64,000 nucleotides of DNA from positions 1-64,000 of the forward strand of contig NZ_JACHXU010000029.1 in the NCBI RefSeq assembly GCF_014192335.1, given 5' to 3'. A program made the position numbers and the translations under genes. Shown piece after piece: positions 37,101 to 46,368 of the stretch. The notes beneath the pieces are model-generated. The model saw only the letters and a list, made by a program, of their open reading frames with translations, had not been told where the DNA came from and did no database searches. Within the stretch, counting starts at the first letter, position 1; each line of letters opens with the position of its first letter. The DNA is from Aporhodopirellula rubra. GTDB taxonomy: Bacteria; Planctomycetota; Planctomycetia; Pirellulales; Pirellulaceae.

Positions 37101-38281
37101 ACACGACCCGTTGACGTGCCCGGGTACATGATCGTCCCAGTGAGGATGGTGTATAGCGTTGCACCCAAACTGAAGACATCACTGCTGGGGCCCATTTCGG
37201 ATTGTCGACCGTTGGCCTGCTCAGGCGACATGTAGGGTGGCGTCCCCCAGATTTTGCCCTCAGAGTCTTTGGTAAGACGAATCGATTCAAACCTCGGAGT
37301 TTGCTCGCTGAGTTGGTCGTGAAGGTTATCGGCGTCGCGCGATGAGTCGTGTTGAAAGATCGCGGCCAAGCCCCAGTCGACGACGAGGGTTTCGCCATAA
37401 GGACCGAGCATGATGTTGTCGGGTTTGATGTCACGATGAATAACGCCCCGGCTGTGGGCGTAGTGGATCGTATTGCAGACGTCGAGGAACCGGTTGAGCA
37501 GTTGCCGTAGCGCGAGCGACGGGTCGCGACCGTTTGGGAAAAGTGGTTCGCCCGAGTGCAGCGTTTTGATCGCGGTTTTGAGGCTTTTGCCACGTATGAA
37601 ACGCATTGCGTAAAAAGGGCGTCCGTCTTCGTATTGGCCCATGCCGTAGACGGGGACGACGCCCGGATGTTCGAGCGAACCGGTGATGGAGCCTTCGACA
37701 ATGAACATCTGCCGGCTCGCCATGTTGTCGGCGTAGTGGTTTTGGATTTCTTTCAACGCGATGTCGCGGTGCACTTCCATGTCTGTGGCAACGTAGATTT
37801 CCCCGAGTCCGCCTCGGGCATGGAAACGTTTGGATCGATAACGCGCCGGGATTCCAGGTGTGTTCGTCAACGTGGGACGCATCGATGAATTTGGCGACGC
37901 CACACGTTGTTTGGCATTCGGATTTGCGACAACGTTATGTCCCACTTCTGGGACAACGGTCTGGTAGGTGAGCAGTGCGTCGGGAGTCGCGGCGTGCGTT
38001 TCCAAGAGATGATCGAACAAGGAAAGCGGGAACGGAAGCGGATCGATCGCGGCAAGGCTCGCCGAACTGTCGTCGTGATGCTGCCGCAGATGGTCTTTGA
38101 CGGCCGCGTCGATTTGTTGGCGTTTCGCTTCATCGATCATTCCGGTTTGCACCATCGTGTCGGCGATTGATCCGTGCGATTCCATCCGCGCAACGGCGCG
38201 GCCGAGTTGTTCGTTGTCAATTTTCGCGTGGCGAAACGCGAAGGCGGTGAAGAGCAATTCCAGGTCGATCGGACGGATCAT
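34187..38281 (-). CDS. large Ser/Thr protein kinase with C-terminal helical repeats
   Basis: A 1364-residue membrane kinase of the Hanks (PknB) type. After an N-terminal region of about 150 residues the kinase domain begins with the Gly loop ARGGLGEIYVA and Lys in IALKEI. The catalytic loop is HRDIKPDN (near residue 280) and the metal loop reads VVDWGLA, that is DWG in place of DFG. APE is replaced by PPYMSPEQA, the usual bacterial form. One transmembrane helix lies near residue 470 (TSGIAALLMGIIALSVIAALL), preceded by RERWHERLRRW. The large outer part of about 870 residues is helical with TPR-like repeats. It probably senses an external or periplasmic signal. It is divergent from the lipoprotein gene at 38434. 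Confidence 0.92.
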   Translation of the reverse strand: MIRPIDLELLFTAFAFRHAKIDNEQLGRAVARMESHGSIADTMVQTGMIDEAKRQQIDAAVKDHLRQHHDDSSASLAAIDPLPFPLSLFDHLLETHAATPDALLTYQTVVPEVGHNVVANPNAKQRVASPNSSMRPTLTNTPGIPARYRSKRFHARGGLGEIYVATDMEVHRDIALKEIQNHYADNMASRQMFIVEGSITGSLEHPGVVPVYGMGQYEDGRPFYAMRFIRGKSLKTAIKTLHSGEPLFPNGRDPSLALRQLLNRFLDVCNTIHYAHSRGVIHRDIKPDNIMLGPYGETLVVDWGLAAIFQHDSSRDADNLHDQLSEQTPRFESIRLTKDSEGKIWGTPPYMSPEQANGRQSEMGPSSDVFSLGATLYTILTGTIMYPGTSTGRVLEKAKHRDAVAPTQINPSIPVALAAIVEKATAKLPSDRYQTAKQFADDLDAWLADEPVTAYRERWHERLRRWMRQHRTLVTSGIAALLMGIIALSVIAALLSTKNAEVAAQRDTAERNLIAARKAVRESFVQISEDERLKAEGLEQLRMKLLKSPEPYFVEFLSQNPDDPRLRLEQAQWRSLLAAIIHNTQSPTDAIKQYETVEKNLHDLGEEFESPDLALNNKNEFESLRANTHLQLATLYDITAEFDQSMNHARQAIAYADSVATADMASISIAASTQLAKSQFTTGHTDAAITTLDEAISRRSSAAKRFSENWRLRLNHSLAERAECRAAEGDVLGAIDDWKTALSQSDEIEITRENEITVLEFRARVLVSMARETGNARLRNPSLEYAEQAQKIAQQLVNRHPDNLSYAELKIDVENTMATTLAIAGPNPDPNAVRNGLTKGIELYGQLVNAHPSVVMYRYRLLKSRLNLVFADLSQGKAPDEIIQDATGVLSPVEQLAHEYPQIPDIQVLFAKTLINTAMLSMWFEDESAVSEIKRRFDVAEETLDQLDSLPNRVAYTEVRSSLYSVLGRLDQSNERWADAAGKEAHRQQMMEQFPDTYWNVPFPNERKADSLDTEAQYRFGAGQVDAGFARLDNAIAVRETLVRDFPNEPVLRKNLATSLRDYGDWLKEFDLENAEENSNAYTRKSLDVIKEVPLNELDNAQLLSIVGDLVQLATISSSDGELETAADQCKRARQAAIELHRREPTSQNLAYQLLVENLLIGYLLDLDQDVDDLVNSLHQTVTAMLNEYDHSDDVRDTAMLAYRQTAAHFHSKKNYEQARYFLSEAYKISERSPQRNTIAINLSDAEIRLGSFLAGTERSAPLLGADELEPLSYYNLAVNFALAIRALQNDAHLSEPVRHSLSTWYQTNAIKGLEKAADAGLFDDPAWRSTFDADADLESIRETDDYREFTKARFPQEPNRTDP

Positions 38282-38433
38282 GAAGTGACTCGAATCGAGG
38301 GCTGTCGAAAAGTGTGCGGGTAAGACATTTGTAGAATACCGAAATTGATTGGCATAAATGGATTGATCGTGTGGTTTTGGTCGCAGACAATGAGGGGATG
38401 CTTCGTTTTATTTACGTGATTGGGGAAAGTCCG

Positions 38434-39792
38434 ATGCATGGCTATGCTGCCGCCCGCGTTTTGTTTTTGTCATTGGTCGCGGCGATGATTAGTACCGGAT
38501 GCACGCGAAAAGTCTATGAAATTCAGCTCAAACCGGACGGGACGTCGATTGAGCGAACATTGACCGTGTGGAGCGAGACCACGAGCGCCGACAAAAAAGT
38601 ATCGCCGCTTCCGGAAGGGGAACTGAGGCACTTTCGACAGTTTTACGATTCGGCCAACGATCGCTTGGAAGGTGACAAGCATGTTTTCTCAGGTCGATTC
38701 GAAGGAGAGATGCCGCAGGACGTTGGCGGGGCAGGCAGTTACACGCATTTCGAATCTCCACTCGGTTCAACGTCTTTGTACAGTGAGCGGTTTCGCGGCG
38801 AGGATGATCTGCAGGATTCGATAGCGAAACGTAACCAGGCGGTCGACAAGATCATTGCGTTGTTGCTGCATTGGGCGCGAAACGAACTGCCTGAATTAGA
38901 AACACGTCAGCGGATAGAGGTGTTCCTCGATCAAGATCTACGGCGGGATCTGATGAATCTCTCTGCGTATTGTCTGACTCACGCGATGCTCAGTGATCTC
39001 GATGAGCAGGAAATCGGAAAACGCCTGGCCGCCCGCATGGCGCAGTATCTCGTTGAACGCGACTACGTACGTTGGCAGGAGGTTCCGAGATTGTTGCGAG
39101 TATTTAGTTCCGAAGACCCTGACCAATTCGCGGGCCTGCTTCATGCGACCGTGATTCGCAAGTTGGGGATTCCCGAAGGTGAATCATTAGCGATTCTTGC
39201 CGATGCTGAGCGACTCGCGAATTCGTTGAGAGAGTCTTTCCGTGAAACGGAAATCTATCGAACCGAACTTGCTCGCTATCAAGAAGAACACCCGGCCGAC
39301 GACGAGGGCGATTCGTCCGAAGAGATTGATCCGCTAGGGTTGTTGGCGGGGTTTGCGTTGGAGGCGACGCTTCCAAAATCGGGTTCGGGATGGACGGTCG
39401 TGGAGGTCGATCTGGAATGCGGCATTGAACCTTTTGCGACCAACGGGACATGGGATGAAGAATCGAAATCTGTGAGTTGGAATGATTCGATCGATGATGC
39501 GACCATTCCTGTACTGGCGTTTGCCGCCTGGAGCCAACCTGATGTCGAGAATCAAGAACGCCTCTTTGGTTCGACGGTGTTGTCGGGTGAGGAACTCGCG
39601 AAGTATGTTTTTTGGTATCGCGGACTCAACGAGAGCGAACGTGAGCAATGGGACGAGTTTTTTTCTGACGTGACGCCCGACGATGATTGGCGGGAAAGGC
39701 TCGATCGATTTGAATTCCCCGAAGCCGATCAACTGGCCGAAGTTGCGCGTCGCTTGTTGAGTGAGGCTTTGACCAAAACAAAAACAGAATGA
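38434..39792 (+). CDS. lipoprotein of unknown function
   Basis: A 452-residue lipoprotein. From the ATG at 38434, preceded by GGGGAAAG, there is a short hydrophobic core and the lipobox ISTGC. The mature protein is acidic and largely helical, with a C-terminal region rich in Glu/Asp (ESEREQWDEFFSDV). No family is recognised. The start is preferred over the in-frame codons at 38371 and 38398 because it gives a proper signal peptide and ribosome binding site. The stop overlaps the ATG of the CinA-like gene by four bases, so the two are translationally coupled, but no functional link between them is obvious. Confidence 0.8.
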   Translation: MHGYAAARVLFLSLVAAMISTGCTRKVYEIQLKPDGTSIERTLTVWSETTSADKKVSPLPEGELRHFRQFYDSANDRLEGDKHVFSGRFEGEMPQDVGGAGSYTHFESPLGSTSLYSERFRGEDDLQDSIAKRNQAVDKIIALLLHWARNELPELETRQRIEVFLDQDLRRDLMNLSAYCLTHAMLSDLDEQEIGKRLAARMAQYLVERDYVRWQEVPRLLRVFSSEDPDQFAGLLHATVIRKLGIPEGESLAILADAERLANSLRESFRETEIYRTELARYQEEHPADDEGDSSEEIDPLGLLAGFALEATLPKSGSGWTVVEVDLECGIEPFATNGTWDEESKSVSWNDSIDDATIPVLAFAAWSQPDVENQERLFGSTVLSGEELAKYVFWYRGLNESEREQWDEFFSDVTPDDDWRERLDRFEFPEADQLAEVARRLLSEALTKTKTE

Positions 39793-40310
39793 CGAATCCG
39801 ATGCCATTGCCCGAAGCCGTTTCTCTCATCAAACGATTTCGCGAATCGGGGTGGCGGATCGTGTTGGCCGAAAGCTGCACCTGTGGAATGGCGGCTGCGA
39901 TCATGGGCCAAGTGCCGGGGGCCAGTGACGTGTTCTGCGGAAGTGCGGTGACGTACCGCGAATCGGTCAAATCGGACTGGTTGGGTGTCGATGCGGCTAC
40001 CCTGCGACAGTTTACCGCAGAGAGCCAGCAGACGACTGACGAAATGGCGAGTTGTCTGCTGCAACGTACGTCGGAGGCTCGCTGGGGAGCCGCGATCACC
40101 GGGCATCTGGGGCCTGGGGCACCGGCGGCGACCGATGGGCATATTTTTGTTTCGTTGGCTGGTCGATCGACGGGCAACAAAGTCGAGAAGGTTGCCTCGG
40201 GCGAGTTCGTTTTGACGTCGACGAATCGGACCGATCGCCAGATCGAAGCGGCGGAAAGCTTCATTCGATGGATTTCGGACCAAACATTGGGGAGTGAGGG
40301 CCGCGGATGA
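39789..40310 (+). CDS. CinA C-terminal domain protein (NMN amidohydrolase-like)
   Basis: A 173-residue stand-alone CinA/PncC-type domain. Such proteins deamidate nicotinamide mononucleotide to nicotinate mononucleotide in NAD salvage. The nucleophile region reads LAESCTCGMAA, where the family norm is AESCTGG; the Ser and Thr are kept and the first Gly is Cys. The following TYRESVKSDWLGV supplies the conserved Lys. The later motif ITGHLGPGAP departs from the consensus GIAGP. The changes make a divergent substrate possible. Length is standard for a PncC protein. It is translated with the lipoprotein upstream. Confidence 0.83.
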   Translation: MTNPMPLPEAVSLIKRFRESGWRIVLAESCTCGMAAAIMGQVPGASDVFCGSAVTYRESVKSDWLGVDAATLRQFTAESQQTTDEMASCLLQRTSEARWGAAITGHLGPGAPAATDGHIFVSLAGRSTGNKVEKVASGEFVLTSTNRTDRQIEAAESFIRWISDQTLGSEGRG

Positions 40311-40501
40311 TGTCAAATTTCTCGCTGATGGACTGAGAACAAAAGCGATGTCTGTCGCGTTGAAACCGACATAGCGGTTAGGTTTAAACGGACTCATTTG
40401 GTATTCTGGCGTCCTGGTAATGGACCTGATCCTTCCTGAAGTGCTCCGGTTGTCGAAACCTCCCGCCTCAGCCTTCCCCCATCTCACCTTGTGCTGCTCA
40501 A

Positions 40502-41782
40502 TTGTCCACGTATTTTGATTCTTTGAATCTGTTTCTTCAGAAAACGCTCGTTCGCTTTTGCTGCATCGGAGGAGTTGCGACCTGCGTACTTCTCGCGGGA
40601 TGTTCTGAAGAGGCACCGATTGTGACCTATCAGATTCCGACGACGGTTCCGGCGGCACTGGCGGCCGAGGACACTCGGATGGTTGCGGCGATTTTGCCGC
40701 AAGAAAAGCAGGCTTGGTTCTTTAAAATCATGGGGCGTGTCTCGGCGGTCGATCGGATTGCGGATGAGTTTCGTGAGTTTGTCGAGCAGATTGAATTCAA
40801 GGACGGCGAGCCGGTCATTGGGGAACTGCCCGAAAATTGGAAACGCGGCGGTGCACGGGCGATGCGGTTCGCCTCGATCGATATCAACACGCCGGAGCAG
40901 CAGCTCGATCTCAGTATTTCACAGCTCGCCCGGATGGATGATTGGGACGCGTTGGTCACGAGCAACGTGACACGGTGGCGCGGTCAGGTGGGGCTCGAGG
41001 CGACGGACGAAAAATGGTCAGGAGCCGAGGAATTGGATTGGCAAAACGGCGACTCGTCGGCTGCCGCGGTTTGGGTCGACGTTACGGGACGCCCCTCAAC
41101 CTCGGGGCCGCCTGCGATGGGCAGTCCCCCTTTCGCAGGCGGGGCTCCGATTGCTGGTGGTGGCCCGTTTTCGGGGGACGCCCCGTTTGCCGGTTCTGGT
41201 GCGATGCCATCGGGGGCGAGCGGTTCTCCGGATCCACACGCGGGATTGCCTCGTTCGGCACGCGAGGCGATCGCTGCCCGCGCCAAAGAGGTGGGAGGAA
41301 CGGAGAACACCGATGCGAAGCAATCCGATTCAACTACGGATGAGGAAGCCTCGAAATCGAAACTCAAATACGACCGTCCCGAGGGATGGAGAGATGGCCG
41401 CATGAGTATGATGCGATTGGCCGCGTTTAATGTCGGCCCTGAAGACAGCGCGGCCGAAGTCACGATCATTAATGCCGGTGGTGATTTGCGCGGCAACGTT
41501 GCCCGATGGATGGGGCAAATTCGTGAATCCGCCGTGCCAGACGAAGAGGTCGACGCGGCGTTAGAAAACGCAGAGAAATTTGAGGTAAGCGGTCGGCCTG
41601 CGCAGCGGTTTGTGTTATTGCCCGAGGAGCGAAGCGACGCTGGCGAAGCTACTGCCATCGATGCGACGATCATCCCTCTCGAAGAAGGATTCAGCATGTT
41701 TGTCAAAATGACCGGACCGGTCGAAACGATCAATTCACAATCCGAACAAATGAAAGCATTCTTGCAGAGCATTGAGTTCTGA
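40502..41782 (+). CDS. lipoprotein with mirrored duplicated modules, before ccsBA
   Basis: A 426-residue lipoprotein (lipobox LLAGC). No ATG is available in frame before the signal peptide, so translation must begin at a TTG, either 40502 or 40526; no clear ribosome binding site is seen. The N-terminal half has a WFFKIMG...FREFVEQIEF module followed by PENW...MRFASI...TRWRGQVGL. After a Gly/Pro/Ala/Phe low-complexity linker (residues of about 200-250), the second half repeats these in reverse order: PEGW...MRLAAF...ARWMGQIRE, then MFVKMTG...MKAFLQSIEF. Domains like this recur in Planctomycetes, often beside cytochrome c assembly genes (recollection, not checked). Its gap to ccsBA is 57 bases, so they likely share a transcript. 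Confidence 0.78.
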   Translation: MSTYFDSLNLFLQKTLVRFCCIGGVATCVLLAGCSEEAPIVTYQIPTTVPAALAAEDTRMVAAILPQEKQAWFFKIMGRVSAVDRIADEFREFVEQIEFKDGEPVIGELPENWKRGGARAMRFASIDINTPEQQLDLSISQLARMDDWDALVTSNVTRWRGQVGLEATDEKWSGAEELDWQNGDSSAAAVWVDVTGRPSTSGPPAMGSPPFAGGAPIAGGGPFSGDAPFAGSGAMPSGASGSPDPHAGLPRSAREAIAARAKEVGGTENTDAKQSDSTTDEEASKSKLKYDRPEGWRDGRMSMMRLAAFNVGPEDSAAEVTIINAGGDLRGNVARWMGQIRESAVPDEEVDAALENAEKFEVSGRPAQRFVLLPEERSDAGEATAIDATIIPLEEGFSMFVKMTGPVETINSQSEQMKAFLQSIEF

Positions 41783-41839
41783 GCCGTCTCAGCACCTCGA
41801 ACTTAATCCTCCCTCCCTCGCCTTCAGGCCCCATCCATC

Positions 41840-44800
41840 ATGGCTTCTGTTACTACCGATTTCCCCGCTGATCGCTCCTCTCCTGTCGGTACGAAGACGG
41901 GGCAGACATCGATAGCGTATCAATTTCTCGCCGCGATTGGCTCGCTTAAGATGACGGTCGTCTTGTTTGCATTGTCGATCGTGTTGGTGTTGGTCGGGAC
42001 GTTGGCTCAAGATGAAATGAACATGCAGGAGGTGAAAGAACGGTATTTCCTTTCTTGGATCGCACCCCTGCATATTGATGACTTTTTCCCGCAGGCGTTC
42101 TATCGTCACGACACTCCGATTCCGGGTGTGATTCCGTTTACCGGTGGTGCATTGATCGGGTTTCTGTTGATGGTGAACCTGATCGCCGCCAAGATCACCC
42201 GTTTCCGGTTACAGGCAAAAGGTGGTCGACTCGCCGCGGGGCTTGCTTTCCTGGCACTCGGAATCGGGATCGCGGGCGTCGTTGTTTTCCTCGGGCATAA
42301 CGACGATGGTTTGCAGGGTACGCCGCCGGAATGGTTGGGGTACGAGCGGTTGTGGGCATTGATCATGGCGACGTTGGCGGTCGGGGCTATCGCGTGCGGT
42401 GTCGCCGCGTCGAGTGCTCGATCGGTTGTGTTCCAACGATTAGGTTTCGTTGTGGCGGCGTTGCTTGGCGTCGCGGTCATCGTGTCGTTGGCAACGGGGT
42501 TTCGAATTGGCGATCCGGGTTTGCGGATCGTATGGCAGTTAGCCAAGGGGCTCGGTGCGGGCCTCGTGATGTTGGTCGGGTGTCAAATCGCGTTTGGAAA
42601 ACAGGGCGGGAACGTGTTGTTGCATCTGGGCGTCGGGTTGTTGATGGTTGGTCAATTCGCATTCGGCGACCGGCAAACCGAACAGCGGCTCAGCCTTGTT
42701 GAAGGGCAGTCCACCAACACGTTTGTCAATCTCGACCAAGTCGAGTTGCAGTTGATTCGGACCGAAGACGGGATTCAAACCGTGACCGCGATTCCGGCGC
42801 AGCGGTTGGTAGACGTTGCGGGCCGTGACGACGTGCTCAGTGATCCGTCATTGCCTTTGGACGTGCGAGTGATTGAGTATTTTGAAAACTCCTCGCTCGT
42901 TGAATTGAAAAAGGACAACCCCGCAACGAAAGGCATCGGGCTGGAGGTGTCTGCGGCCGAACGTGGTAAGTCCGGCGGCGCCAAAATGGAAATGAATACA
43001 CCGTCGGCGTATATCGAACTGATCAACCCCGACACGGACGAGTCGCTCGGTACGTTCTTGGTCAGCCACTCGATTAACGATCGTGCGATCTTGATGCCGG
43101 ACGGCAAGAGCAAAGACATGATGGACTCCGTCACGGTCGACGGAGAAACCTACGAGTTCGGATTGCGTTTGCATCGAGAGGTCAAGCCTTACTGGGTTCA
43201 ACTCGACGATGTTCGTCGTGTGAATTGGAGCGGTTCGGACACGCCTCGTGATTACTCATCGTTCATTCGCATCGTTGATGAAGAGACGGGTGATGATCGA
43301 AAAGAACGGGTTTGGATGAACAACCCGTTGCGATATCGCGGTGAAACGTTTTATCAATCCAATTACACCGAATTGCCTGGCGGTAAAGAACTGACCGGGA
43401 TTCAGGTGGTTCGTAATTCGGGATGGTTGATCCCCTACGTCGCATGCAGCATTACGGCGCTGGGGATGTTGGTCCACTTCTGGGGAACGCTGACTCGATT
43501 CATTGCTCGGCGGCGACGCGAAACGAGCGGCAACGTGTCATCCCCGCTGGAGCCCGATCCGTTTGGGCGGTTCGGCGAAGATGAGCTTTCGGGCGGTGTC
43601 ATCAATGGCGATGGTGCGGGAGTTGATCTCAAGCGGGGGCAAAAGAAGGAACGCGCGAGCTGGCCGGTGGCGTTGTGGATTTCGGCCGTCGTTTTGGGCG
43701 TTGTCTATTTGTTGTTGCCCGCCTCATCGATGCAGAATATGCGCCGACCGACCGAGCGCGATGCGAAGTTTGATTTCGCTGTCGCCGGTAACCTGCCGGT
43801 GCAGTACGGCGGGCGAGTGATGCCTTTGGATGCGTATGCACGCCAGACTCTGAAGGCGATGACGAACAAAGATTCGTTGCCGATCGATGGCGCCCCGTCC
43901 AAAATCCAAGAACGCGTCGACACGCGTAAAATGTCTGCCGTTCAGTGGTTGATGGAAGTCGCCATGGACAGTGAAGAGATTCGCCGATTGCCGATGTTCC
44001 GTATCGACGCCGAAGAGGTTCGCGCGGAGTTGGATCTCGAGCGACGTGAGAGCAAGCTGTATTCGTTGCAGGATATTGGCGATAACCTCGAACGGTTCAC
44101 CACCTTGGTTCGTGAAGCCGGTGCGAAAGACACGCTTGAACAGGATTTCAAGGACAAGAAGCTGATCGAACTTGATATGCGGACGCGGCAATACACGCTC
44201 GCGGCAGCTTCGTTTCGGTTGCCGATCCCTGACGCGATTCCGGCTGACTTTTTCCCGGAAGGAACGAGCGAACAGACACGGCAGCTCTTTGCACTCCGGC
44301 GACTCGAAGAGCGTATGAATAGCTTGGCGAGCATGAAAGCCCCCGCGATGATTCCGCCGAAACCGAGCGAGGCGGTTTCCGATGAGATTCAGCCGAGATG
44401 GACGCCGTTCGCGCCCGCGTTCTTTGACATGGCGAAGAACGGACTCAGCGAAGGCGAAACGCCCGCGGGCATTCGCACGTTCAGTGAGATGATTCGGTCG
44501 TATGGCGCCGAAGACGCGGCGGCTTTCAATGCCGCCGTGGACAAGCACTTGGCGAGTGTGCAGTCGTATCCGATTGATGGATACGATCGCGCGGCCGTTT
44601 CGTTAGAGGGATGGATCGGAAGTGCGAGCCCAACGAACGTTGCGATCTTTATCTACACGCTCGCATTCGTGTTGGGGTTGATTGCGATGGCAATCGACGC
44701 ACCGCGTTTGAACACCGCCGTGTGGGGCACGGTCGTGATTGCGTTTATTGTGCACACGATCGTGATCGGGGCGCGAGTTTATATCACCGGTCGGGCTCCC

Positions 44801-45538
44801 GTGATCAACCTCTACTCGTCCGCGATTTTCGTCGGTTGGGCTGCGGCATTGTTTGGTTTGGTGGTGGAGCGGATGTTCCGTTACGGGACCGGCAATTTGC
44901 TCGCTGCGTTTGCGGGTTTCATGACATTGCGGGTCGCCGATTACATCACGTTGCCGGTCGGGCAAGCGGAAACGATGGGGGTGTTGCAGGCGGTCTTGGA
45001 TACTCAATTCTGGTTGTCGACTCACGTGATCACGGTCGCACTCGGTTACGTCGCCACAATGGTGTCGGGGATGCTGGGGATCGGATATCTGGTTTCGTGT
45101 TGGCTCGGCGCGAGCGATCGGGCTAAGCGTGACTTGTATCGCGTCATCTACGGAGCGTCGTGTTTCGGGATCTTGTTCAGTTTCGTCGGTACGGTGTTGG
45201 GCGGTCTTTGGGCGGACGACTCGTGGGGACGATTCTGGGGCTGGGATCCCAAGGAGAACGGTGCTTTGCTGATTGTGATCTGGAACGCTCTGATGCTGCA
45301 CGCTCGGTGGGACGGGATGGTCAAGGCGAAAGGGTTTGCGATCTTGGCGATCGGTGGCAACATCATCACCGCGTGGAGTTGGTTCGGGACGAACGAATTG
45401 GGCATCGGGTTGCACAGCTACGGGTTCACCGAAGGGATGCTCAAGGCGTTGGCGGTGTTCTTTGCGGTACAACTTGCATTCATTATCGCGGGAATTTTCG
45501 TGCCGACGCGCGATCCGGCACCGCCGGCTGCTGGGTAG
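41840..45538 (+). CDS. CcsB-CcsA (ResB-ResC) fusion, system II cytochrome c synthase
   Basis: A 1232-residue membrane protein that exports heme and attaches it to apocytochrome c on the outer side of the membrane. The N-terminal half is ResB/CcsB-like: a first helix with LKMTVVLFALSIVLVLVGTL, several more helices to residue 270, a soluble domain and a helix near 529. The C-terminal part is CcsA-like, with at least six helices from residue 934 on and the heme-binding WWD-type motif as FWGWDPKENG (near residue 1133). Between them, residues of about 630-930 form a large extra soluble region with repeated Arg/Glu-rich helices. Fused forms occur in Helicobacter and Bacteroidetes; the long middle region is less usual. 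Confidence 0.92.
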   Translation: MASVTTDFPADRSSPVGTKTGQTSIAYQFLAAIGSLKMTVVLFALSIVLVLVGTLAQDEMNMQEVKERYFLSWIAPLHIDDFFPQAFYRHDTPIPGVIPFTGGALIGFLLMVNLIAAKITRFRLQAKGGRLAAGLAFLALGIGIAGVVVFLGHNDDGLQGTPPEWLGYERLWALIMATLAVGAIACGVAASSARSVVFQRLGFVVAALLGVAVIVSLATGFRIGDPGLRIVWQLAKGLGAGLVMLVGCQIAFGKQGGNVLLHLGVGLLMVGQFAFGDRQTEQRLSLVEGQSTNTFVNLDQVELQLIRTEDGIQTVTAIPAQRLVDVAGRDDVLSDPSLPLDVRVIEYFENSSLVELKKDNPATKGIGLEVSAAERGKSGGAKMEMNTPSAYIELINPDTDESLGTFLVSHSINDRAILMPDGKSKDMMDSVTVDGETYEFGLRLHREVKPYWVQLDDVRRVNWSGSDTPRDYSSFIRIVDEETGDDRKERVWMNNPLRYRGETFYQSNYTELPGGKELTGIQVVRNSGWLIPYVACSITALGMLVHFWGTLTRFIARRRRETSGNVSSPLEPDPFGRFGEDELSGGVINGDGAGVDLKRGQKKERASWPVALWISAVVLGVVYLLLPASSMQNMRRPTERDAKFDFAVAGNLPVQYGGRVMPLDAYARQTLKAMTNKDSLPIDGAPSKIQERVDTRKMSAVQWLMEVAMDSEEIRRLPMFRIDAEEVRAELDLERRESKLYSLQDIGDNLERFTTLVREAGAKDTLEQDFKDKKLIELDMRTRQYTLAAASFRLPIPDAIPADFFPEGTSEQTRQLFALRRLEERMNSLASMKAPAMIPPKPSEAVSDEIQPRWTPFAPAFFDMAKNGLSEGETPAGIRTFSEMIRSYGAEDAAAFNAAVDKHLASVQSYPIDGYDRAAVSLEGWIGSASPTNVAIFIYTLAFVLGLIAMAIDAPRLNTAVWGTVVIAFIVHTIVIGARVYITGRAPVINLYSSAIFVGWAAALFGLVVERMFRYGTGNLLAAFAGFMTLRVADYITLPVGQAETMGVLQAVLDTQFWLSTHVITVALGYVATMVSGMLGIGYLVSCWLGASDRAKRDLYRVIYGASCFGILFSFVGTVLGGLWADDSWGRFWGWDPKENGALLIVIWNALMLHARWDGMVKAKGFAILAIGGNIITAWSWFGTNELGIGLHSYGFTEGMLKALAVFFAVQLAFIIAGIFVPTRDPAPPAAG

Positions 45539-46281
<743 letters not shown>

Positions 46282-46368
46282 GTGCTGATGACTCGTTATC
46301 GGGTCGATATGGCGGCTCGTTGATCTTTCCTCGAGCATCCGGAATTTACGCTGTCCGATCTTAAACCC

